Origin: UMGS1696 sp963642885
GTDB taxonomy: Bacteria; Bacillota; Clostridia; Oscillospirales; CAG-272
Direction of reading: 5' to 3'
Length of the DNA stretch: 7,490 nt
Assembly: GCA_963642885.1 (NCBI GenBank)
Contig: CAVIJI010000064.1
Span: 1 to 7,490, forward strand
In this document: one piece after another, positions 1-4,305 of the stretch
Layout: every line of letters begins with the position of its first letter
How positions within the stretch are numbered: the stretch's first letter is position 1
The notes under the pieces: generated by a model
What the model was told of the DNA's origin: nothing
Seen by the model: only the letters and a program-made list of their open reading frames with translations
Database searches by the model: none
Translations under genes and position numbers: made by a program

Positions 1-192
1 CCACTCACCTATTAAACCAAACTCGGGAGAATTTTCAGTCATGAAAATTCTCGGGAAGGCGGCGGTTATCTCACCTATTAAGCTGAAAATTATCCGCCAC
101 TCACCTATTAAACTAAACCCGGGAGAATTTTCAGTCATGAAAATTCTCGGGGAGGCGGCGGTTGTCTTGCCTATTAAGCTGAAGTTCATCCG
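1..192. repeat. Two copies of a 96-bp tandem repeat with internal hairpin
   Basis: Unit 1 is 1-96 and unit 2 is 97-192; they match at 87 of 96 positions. Each unit holds a perfect 10-bp inverted repeat, GAGAATTTTC/GAAAATTCTC with a 6-base loop (27-52 and 123-148), that has no change between copies. Each unit also has two CCTATTAA motifs 66 bp apart. A second weaker stem (GGCGG at 61-65 with CCGCC at 94-98) shows one paired change between copies. Since the window begins exactly at a unit boundary, the array may continue to the left. No run of T follows the hairpins on either strand, so they are not ordinary terminators for asd. No transposase is visible; a MITE-like or other intergenic repeat family is my best guess. 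Confidence 0.9.
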
Positions 193-202
193 CCGACGCA
201 GT

Positions 203-1282
203 TCAGTTTAGATATCCCTGACGATACAGCAGCTCGGCTATAAGCACCGCTCCGCCTGCGGCACCCCTCAGCGTGTTGTGCGACATTCCCACGAATTTGT
301 AGTCGAATATGCTGTCCTCTCTCAAACGTCCCACGGATACACCCATACCGCCGTATAAACCGCGGTCGAGCTTTATCTGCGGTCTGTCGTTTTCCTCGAA
401 ATAGGTTATGAATTTTTCGGGAGCGGACGGAAGTCCGAGCTTCTGGGGAATTCCCGAATATTCATTCCACTCCTCGATTATCGTTTCCTTCGGAGGCGTG
501 TTCTCGAACGATACGAACACAGCCGCGGTATGACCGTCGCTTACGGGAACTCTGATGCACTGTGTGGTTATAACGGGCGATTTAGCGGCAATGATGACTC
601 CTCCGTTAACCTCACCCCAGATTTTAAGCGGCTCCGTCTCGCTCTTTTCTTCCTCACCGGAAATATACGGGATGATATTATCGTTCATTTCAGGCCATGT
701 ATCGAAGGTCTTGCCCGCACCGGATATCGCCTGATATGTCGTAACGAGAATCTGCTTTATTCCGTATTTGCGCAGGGGTGTCAGCGCGGGAACATAGCTC
801 TGTATCGAGCAGTTCGGCTTAACCGCTATAAAGCCCCTCTGCGTGCCGAGACGCTTTCTCTGGCTCTCGATAACCGACAGGTGCTCCGGATTGATCTCAG
901 GAATAACCATAGGTACGTCTATCGTCCAGCGGTTCGCGGAATTGTTTGATATAACGGGGAGCTCGGCTCTCGCGTAGGCTTCCTCAAGGGCCTTAATTTC
1001 GTCCTTGGGCATGTCCACGGCACAGAATACCATATCACACACTTCCGCCGCTTTTTTCACGTCCGAAGCATCGTAAATCACCATATTGCGAACGTCCTCG
1101 GGTATGGGAGCGTTCATTTTCCATCGGCCCTGTACAGCCTCCTCGTATGTCTTTCCCGCGTTTCTCGCACTTGCGGCAACCGCGGTAACCTTAAAATACG
1201 GGTGGTTTTCAAGTAAAGTCAGAAATCTCTGTCCGACCATTCCCGTAGCGCCCACTACGGCGCATCTCAGCTTTTCTCGCAT
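203..1282 (-). CDS. asd: Aspartate-semialdehyde dehydrogenase (archaeal/fungal type)
   Basis: This cytoplasmic enzyme reduces L-aspartyl-4-phosphate to L-aspartate-4-semialdehyde with NADPH, the shared step toward lysine/diaminopimelate, threonine and methionine. The 359-residue product has an N-terminal Rossmann nucleotide-binding motif GATGMVGQRF (residues 11-20), SNNSANRW (112-119), the catalytic cysteine in VKPNCS (Cys158), YQAISGAG (183-190), and RVPVSDGH (244-251), whose Arg244 and His251 fit the substrate-binding arginine and catalytic histidine. Length and motifs match the archaeal/yeast branch of the family rather than the E. coli branch, as is common in Clostridia. The ATG at 1282-1280 has a GAGG ribosome site six bases upstream (1292-1289). 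The gene is monocistronic as far as visible, since no other gene shares its strand between it and its promoter. The stop is TGA at 205-203, next to the tandem repeat. The family call is very secure. Confidence 0.97.
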   Translation of the reverse strand: MREKLRCAVVGATGMVGQRFLTLLENHPYFKVTAVAASARNAGKTYEEAVQGRWKMNAPIPEDVRNMVIYDASDVKKAAEVCDMVFCAVDMPKDEIKALEEAYARAELPVISNNSANRWTIDVPMVIPEINPEHLSVIESQRKRLGTQRGFIAVKPNCSIQSYVPALTPLRKYGIKQILVTTYQAISGAGKTFDTWPEMNDNIIPYISGEEEKSETEPLKIWGEVNGGVIIAAKSPVITTQCIRVPVSDGHTAAVFVSFENTPPKETIIEEWNEYSGIPQKLGLPSAPEKFITYFEENDRPQIKLDRGLYGGMGVSVGRLREDSIFDYKFVGMSHNTLRGAAGGAVLIAELLYRQGYLN

Positions 1283-1355
1283 ATCAAGCCTCGCTTTTCT
1301 TTTTTCAACTAATATATATGCAATATAACATCATCCGCTGCTAATCACTTTAATC

Positions 1356-1384
1356 ATTATATCATTATATATCGTGCGTGTCAA
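1356..1384 (-). promoter_or_regulatory. Consensus sigma-70/SigA promoter of asd
   Basis: On the minus strand TTGACA (1384-1379) is separated by exactly 17 bases from TATAAT (1361-1356), a perfect match to both boxes. Transcription would start near 1349, giving a leader of about 67 bases. No terminator or riboswitch-like structure is visible in that short leader, so a lysine riboswitch is unlikely. Confidence 0.88.
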
Positions 1385-1418
1385 ATATTATTAATTCTAA
1401 ATTATGTTCATTTGACAC
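1378..1418. promoter_or_regulatory. Inverted repeat over the asd -35 box, possible operator
   Basis: GTGTCAAAT (1378-1386) and ATTTGACAC (1410-1418) are perfect 9-base inverted arms separated by 23 AT-rich bases. The left arm contains the -35 box of asd. The right arm places a TTGACA on the plus strand (1412-1417), but no good -10 box follows it at normal spacing. The arrangement would suit a dimeric regulator or a duplicated promoter piece. The function is not shown by the sequence. Confidence 0.4.
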
Positions 1419-1641
1419 CGCCGTTCAATGTGCATTCTGTACATTTATGCTGATGTTCTCAACTTATTTGAACTTTTTTCACATATTCAGCCGATATTCA
1501 CCGCATTTTCGCGTTTTCCGAAGTTTTTGTGTTCTTATTGTGATGGTGATGTATGGTGTTATTGAACATAATTATCACTGTTTCGGTTATTGTTATTGGG
1601 CATTTGTTTACAAAATGTATGTATTTTTTCGAGGCAAAATC
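1419..1641. other. AT-rich intergenic stretch with no gene seen
   Basis: This is the middle of the 425-bp gap between asd and hpf. It is T-rich on the plus strand. A plus-strand frame is open here and runs into hpf, but its translation is dominated by Phe, Tyr, Cys and Ile as expected from T-rich DNA. It also has no ribosome site, and the true hpf start is clear at 1708. A short palindrome, TACA-AAA-TGTA (1609-1619), lies upstream of the hpf -10 box. I see no RNA gene or other signal. Confidence 0.6.
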
Positions 1642-1650
1642 TGTTATAAT
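1642..1650 (+). promoter_or_regulatory. Extended -10 promoter of hpf
   Basis: TGTTATAAT (1642-1650) is a perfect extended -10 element. At 17-base spacing the -35 position (1622-1627, TATTTT) is a poor match, which extended -10 promoters tolerate. Transcription would start near 1656-1657, giving a leader of about 51 bases before the ATG at 1708. I could not recognise a SigB- or SigH-type promoter here. Confidence 0.65.
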
Positions 1651-1655
1651 GAAAA

Positions 1656-1709
1656 TGCCGAAAGGGAAAAGCCGATCGGCAAATACTCAAAGAAGGATGG
1701 TACTACCAT
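1656..1709 (+). promoter_or_regulatory. Short structured leader of hpf
   Basis: The predicted leader contains GCCGA twice (1657-1661 and 1671-1675) and one complementary TCGGC (1676-1680). TGCCGA (1656-1661) can therefore pair with TCGGCA (1676-1681), or the 10-base palindrome GCCGATCGGC (1671-1680) can form between two transcripts. A second odd palindrome, ATGGTA-C-TACCAT (1697-1709), spans the space between the AGAAGGA ribosome site (1691-1697) and the start codon. These elements are short and could be chance. Confidence 0.25.
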
Positions 1710-2259
1710 GAATATTAGCATTATCGGAAAGCAAGTATCGATTCGCGATGATATGAAGGCGCTTGCGGAAAAGAAGCTCGCCAAGTTCGACAGATATTTC
1801 CCCGAAGGCGCCGAGTCGGCTGTAACTGTCAAAAAAGACAAAGACCAGCTGCGTGTGGAGGTCACCATCTCAGTCGGAGGCACTCTCTTCCGCGCGGAGG
1901 AGAGCTCATCGGAGTTCAAGAATGCACTCACCAGATGCATTGACCTGATAGAAGGTCAGATTCGCAAAAACAAATCAAGACTCGAAAAGAGAATGAAGGA
2001 TTCGTTCGCGGCAGCAGAGGTTGCCGCAGCGGAGGCAGCCGCAGAGTCCGCCCCCACGGTCGAAGAAGGGGATTTCGAGATCAGAAAGAAAACATTCCTC
2101 ATGAAACCGATGACTCCCGAGGAAGCCATACTTCAGATGAACCTCCTCGGACATACATTCTACGTGTTTGAAGATGCCGAAAACGGTGAGATGTGCGTGG
2201 TCTACAAGAGAAACGCAGGCTCATACGGACTTATCATCCCCGATAAGCAGAAGGCATAA
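1708..2259 (+). CDS. hpf: Long-form ribosome hibernation promoting factor (HPF/RaiA family)
   Basis: This cytoplasmic protein binds the decoding region of the 30S subunit in slow growth and, in the long form, pairs 70S ribosomes into inactive 100S dimers through its C-terminal domain. The 183-residue product has the N-terminal S30AE domain (about residues 1-98, with the basic helix ending QIRKNKSRLEKRMK), an Ala/Glu-rich linker (about 101-120), and the conserved C-terminal dimerisation domain (about 123-178) with IRKKTFLMKPMTPEEAILQM and a GHTFYVF core. The length is typical of Firmicutes long HPF. I start it at the ATG at 1708 because the S30AE domain begins there and AGAAGGA (1691-1697) lies ten bases upstream. 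The frame is open a further 110 codons upstream, but that extension is T-rich non-coding DNA containing the promoter. It is the only plus-strand gene here and ends in its own terminator. Confidence 0.95.
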   Translation: MNISIIGKQVSIRDDMKALAEKKLAKFDRYFPEGAESAVTVKKDKDQLRVEVTISVGGTLFRAEESSSEFKNALTRCIDLIEGQIRKNKSRLEKRMKDSFAAAEVAAAEAAAESAPTVEEGDFEIRKKTFLMKPMTPEEAILQMNLLGHTFYVFEDAENGEMCVVYKRNAGSYGLIIPDKQKA

Positions 2260-2323
2260 GGCTTATTGACACAACCGCGTCGAAAGCGCTGTTTTTCCCG
2301 AAATAACTAATTGAATTTTTTCG

Positions 2324-2371
2324 TCCGCACGATACATATCGTCATGATACATATCGTGCGGATGTTTTTTT
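2324..2371 (+). terminator. Intrinsic terminator of hpf
   Basis: TCCGCACGATA (2324-2334) pairs perfectly with TATCGTGCGGA (2352-2362), and TATC/GATA inside (2337-2340 with 2346-2349) extends the stem across a 2x2 internal loop. Seven T follow (2365-2371). The structure is built partly from a 12-base direct repeat, GATACATATCGT (2331-2342 and 2346-2357). It lies 64 bases after the hpf stop codon. Confidence 0.9.
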
Positions 2372-2374
2372 GTG

Positions 2375-2450
2375 AAAAAAGAAAAAAGCTCGAAAACGGC
2401 GTGCATCAATTACATCGAAAGCACATTTGCGGCACGCCTGTTTTCAAGCT
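2375..2450 (-). terminator. Intrinsic terminator of the MATE gene
   Basis: On the minus strand AGCT-T-GAAAAC-A-GGCGTGC (2450-2432) pairs with GCACGCC-GTTTTC-G-AGCT (2404-2387), with one mismatch and one bulged base and a 27-base loop. The run TTTTTT-C-TTTTTT follows (2386-2374). It begins nine bases past the MATE stop codon and abuts the hpf terminator, so the two convergent genes are insulated from each other. Confidence 0.88.
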
Positions 2451-2458
2451 CGTGATTA

Positions 2459-3868
2459 TTATCTTTTTTTCTTAATTGTGTTTTCCGACAGCTCGCGGTA
2501 GGTCTGTCTTATAAAGACAAGAGCGACTATAAACGTAAGCAGATCCGCCGCGGGGAACGACCACAGAAGTCCGTCAAGCCCCATGAATATCGGCATGATA
2601 ATCGGAAGGAACACGCCCAATATTATCTCACGAGTCATGGAAACCGCCGTGGACGCGAACGCCTTGCCCAGAGCCTGCAGATAAATGAATGTGCCTTTAT
2701 TCAGTGTCGCAAGGGGCATCAGGCACAGATATATGCGGAAGCATTTTACGGTAAAGTCCGCGTAATAAGCGCTTTCGTTTGCCGCTCCGAACAGCATCGC
2801 AATCTGCATGGGGAACACCTCCACTATCACCAGTGCCACGGCTCCGACGATGAATTCGGCAAGCAGCAGGCGTGTAAACAGGGCTTTTGCGCGGTCTTTT
2901 TTATTTGCGCCGATATTATACCCCGCAATCGGAATACATCCCGCGGCCATACCTATGGCAATCGATATAGCTATCTGGAAGAATTTCATGACGATTCCGA
3001 GTACGGCAAGAGGAATCTGCGCGTACTCGGGCTGTCCGAAAACAGGATCCTTCGCGCCGTACTTCATGCACATATTCTGTACAGCCGCCATGGAAACGAC
3101 AAGAGAAATCTGTGCGAGAAAGCTGGTAAGTCCCATGAGAAGGAAACGGCCGATCAGCTTTGCATTCAGCTTAAAGCTGCTCTTTTTCAAGGTCACAACC
3201 TTCATATGGCACAGATACCACACGGAAAGCCCAGCCGTAAGTGCCTGTCCCGCTACCGTAGCGACAGCGGCGCCCATCATGCCCCAATGGAAGCCGTAAA
3301 TAAAGAGCGGGTCTAAAATCACGTTTGTGACAGCGCCCGAAACGGTAGCGACCATGGCGAACTTAGGGCTTCCGTCACTGCGGATTATCGGGTTCATAGC
3401 CTGGCCGAACATATACAGCGGTATTCCCAACGTGATATAGAAGAAATATTCTTCGGCGAACGCGTGAGTTTCTTCGTTGACGCTTCCGCCGAACAGCACG
3501 AGTATCGGCTCGCTGAAAATAAGATAAATCGCCGTCAGAACTATACTCCCTGCCACGCAGATAACAATGGCATTACCAACGCTCTTATGCGCCTCGTCAT
3601 GTGCTCCTCTTCCCTGCGCGATGCTTACGAAAGCGCAGGCACCGTCTCCGATAAACACCGCTATGCCGAGAGCGACAACGGTGAGCGGGAAAACGACGGT
3701 ATTCGCGGCGTTTCCGTATGAGCCGAGATAGGTTGCGTTTGCGATAAAAATCTGGTCTACGATGTTGTAGAGCGCGCCCACAAGCAGTGAGATGATACAT
3801 GGAACGGCGTATTTACGCATGAGCTTTCCTATGCTCTCCGTCCCTAAAAATTGATTTCCGTTATTCAT
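2459..3868 (-). CDS. MATE family multidrug/cation antiporter, MepA-like
   Basis: This is an inner-membrane exporter that uses a Na+ or H+ gradient to expel cationic or aromatic compounds. The 469-residue protein is hydrophobic throughout, with about twelve membrane segments in two halves. Recognisable family segments are YNIVDQIFIA (34-43, the MepA-type first helix), RSDGSPKFAM followed by TNVILDPLFIYG (163-192), and the equivalent loop of the second half, IAGYNIGANKKDRAK (314-328). Length is normal and no residue block is missing. The ATG at 3868-3866 has AAAGGTG five bases upstream (3880-3874). The substrate cannot be read from sequence; MATE proteins export drugs, dyes or metabolites. The unusually long 5' region (3869-4123), with a promoter, two terminators and a leader ORF, suggests conditional expression. 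It is a single-gene unit ending at the terminator at 2375-2450. Confidence 0.93.
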   Translation of the reverse strand: MNNGNQFLGTESIGKLMRKYAVPCIISLLVGALYNIVDQIFIANATYLGSYGNAANTVVFPLTVVALGIAVFIGDGACAFVSIAQGRGAHDEAHKSVGNAIVICVAGSIVLTAIYLIFSEPILVLFGGSVNEETHAFAEEYFFYITLGIPLYMFGQAMNPIIRSDGSPKFAMVATVSGAVTNVILDPLFIYGFHWGMMGAAVATVAGQALTAGLSVWYLCHMKVVTLKKSSFKLNAKLIGRFLLMGLTSFLAQISLVVSMAAVQNMCMKYGAKDPVFGQPEYAQIPLAVLGIVMKFFQIAISIAIGMAAGCIPIAGYNIGANKKDRAKALFTRLLLAEFIVGAVALVIVEVFPMQIAMLFGAANESAYYADFTVKCFRIYLCLMPLATLNKGTFIYLQALGKAFASTAVSMTREIILGVFLPIIMPIFMGLDGLLWSFPAADLLTFIVALVFIRQTYRELSENTIKKKR

Positions 3869-3931
3869 AATAACACCTTTCCGAAAAAATATTTATCTCC
3901 CCCGTAATTTCGTTTTTGGACATACCCGTGC

Positions 3932-3976
3932 AAAAAAATAACGCGCAAGCCCCTCAAAAATCCGGACTTACGCATT
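3932..3976 (-). terminator. Leader terminator T2 (attenuator candidate) of the MATE gene
   Basis: On the minus strand GCGTAAGTCC (3973-3964) pairs with GGGCTTGCGC (3952-3943) through ten pairs, two of them G-U. AAT/GTT outside (3976-3974 with 3942-3940) adds three more pairs. The loop is 11 bases. A single A and then seven T (3938-3932) follow. It lies 63 bases before the MATE start codon and after the only promoter I can see, so it must be passed to express the gene. The stop codon of the leader ORF lies inside its 5' arm. Confidence 0.75.
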
Positions 3977-4012
3977 TCTGCCGCACGATTCGCTTATACG
4001 GTTTTCCGTCAT
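3968..4012 (-). CDS. Possible 14-residue leader peptide upstream of the MATE gene
   Basis: ATG at 4012-4010 opens a 14-codon frame, MTENRISESCGRNA, ending at TAA (3970-3968). GAGGTGAG (4031-4024) lies eleven bases upstream, a slightly long but usable ribosome-site spacing. The frame sits between terminators T1 and T2, and its stop codon is inside the 5' arm of T2. A ribosome pausing at the end of the frame would therefore cover that arm and block the hairpin. A short hairpin, ACGG-AAAA-CCGT, lies right at its start. The peptide resembles nothing I know, and an ORF this short can arise by chance. Its position is the main argument for it. Confidence 0.4.
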   Translation of the reverse strand: MTENRISESCGRNA

Positions 4013-4038
4013 TTTTTCCGCTTCTCACCTCAATTCAT

Positions 4039-4079
4039 AAAAAAAGCGGCCCTCTGCAACCGGATTTACGCAGAGAGCC
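4039..4079 (-). terminator. Early terminator T1 just after the MATE promoter
   Basis: On the minus strand GGCTCTCTGC (4079-4070) pairs with GCAGAGGGCC (4057-4048), nine of ten pairs with one C-A mismatch and a 12-base loop. GC and seven T (4045-4039) follow. The predicted transcript start near 4088 is only about nine bases before the stem. Full termination would therefore yield an RNA of about 50 bases. It could alternatively be a second groEL terminator, since groEL reads the same way, but a promoter lies between the two. Confidence 0.8.
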
Positions 4080-4094
4080 ACACGCTGTGAGAAT

Positions 4095-4123
4095 ATTATA
4101 ACCGATTCGTCCTCGAATTTCAA
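4095..4123 (-). promoter_or_regulatory. Strong promoter upstream of the MATE leader
   Basis: On the minus strand TTGAAA (4123-4118), 17 bases, then TATAAT (4100-4095). This is a near-consensus SigA-type promoter. The start would be near A4088, giving a leader of about 220 bases before the MATE ATG. I found no comparable promoter closer to the gene. Confidence 0.8.
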
Positions 4124-4128
4124 GTATG

Positions 4129-4189
4129 CTTTTGAACGAAACAATTCCGATTTTCAAGCCGAACAATTCATCTTTTGAACGAAACAATT
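4129..4189. repeat. Three tandem 18-bp elements upstream of the MATE promoter
   Basis: CTTTTGAACGAAACAATT occurs identically at 4129-4146 and 4172-4189. A divergent copy (12 of 18 bases, same AACAATT end) lies between them at 4151-4168. The AACAATT cores start at 4140, 4162 and 4183, so the spacing is 22 and 21 bp, two helical turns each. The array begins five bases upstream of the -35 box, where an activator or repressor array would sit. Confidence 0.7.
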
Positions 4190-4207
4190 TTATCCTTCGA
4201 GACACAC

Positions 4208-4260
4208 AAAAAAACGGCAGCCGCGGAAACGAGCCTTACGGTTCATCTTCGCGACTGCCG
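4208..4260 (-). terminator. Terminator of the groES-groEL operon
   Basis: On the minus strand CGGCAG-T-CGCG (4260-4250) pairs with CGCG-G-CTGCCG (4225-4215), ten pairs with one mismatch and a 24-base loop. Seven T follow (4214-4208). It lies 45 bases past the groEL stop codon. T-rich sequence on the plus-strand side (4261-4273) could also let it stop transcription arriving from the left. Confidence 0.88.
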
Positions 4261-4305
4261 ATTTTATTTTTTTACTTTACTATATCGTTTCCGACGACTT
4301 ATTTA

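Noticed and set aside
1..192. CRISPR array
   Set aside because: The repeated unit is 96 bp with no separate unique spacers, and there are no cas genes.
1283..1349. Lysine riboswitch or T-box upstream of asd
   Set aside because: The predicted leader is only about 67 bases and has no terminator or conserved box.
1378..1707. N-terminal extension of hpf by 110 codons
   Set aside because: The extension is T-rich DNA that contains the hpf promoter. The S30AE domain starts exactly at the ATG at 1708, which has a good ribosome site.
2260..2323. Possible first terminator after hpf near GCGTCGAAAGCGC and GTTTTT
   Set aside because: The stem is only about three pairs, while the hairpin at 2324-2371 is far stronger.
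4081..4083. GTG-started five-residue ORF ending in GCG-TAA inside T1, mimicking the leader ORF before T2
   Set aside because: It would begin about five bases from the predicted transcript start with no ribosome site. The shared GCG-TAA is explained by the repeated 12-mer.
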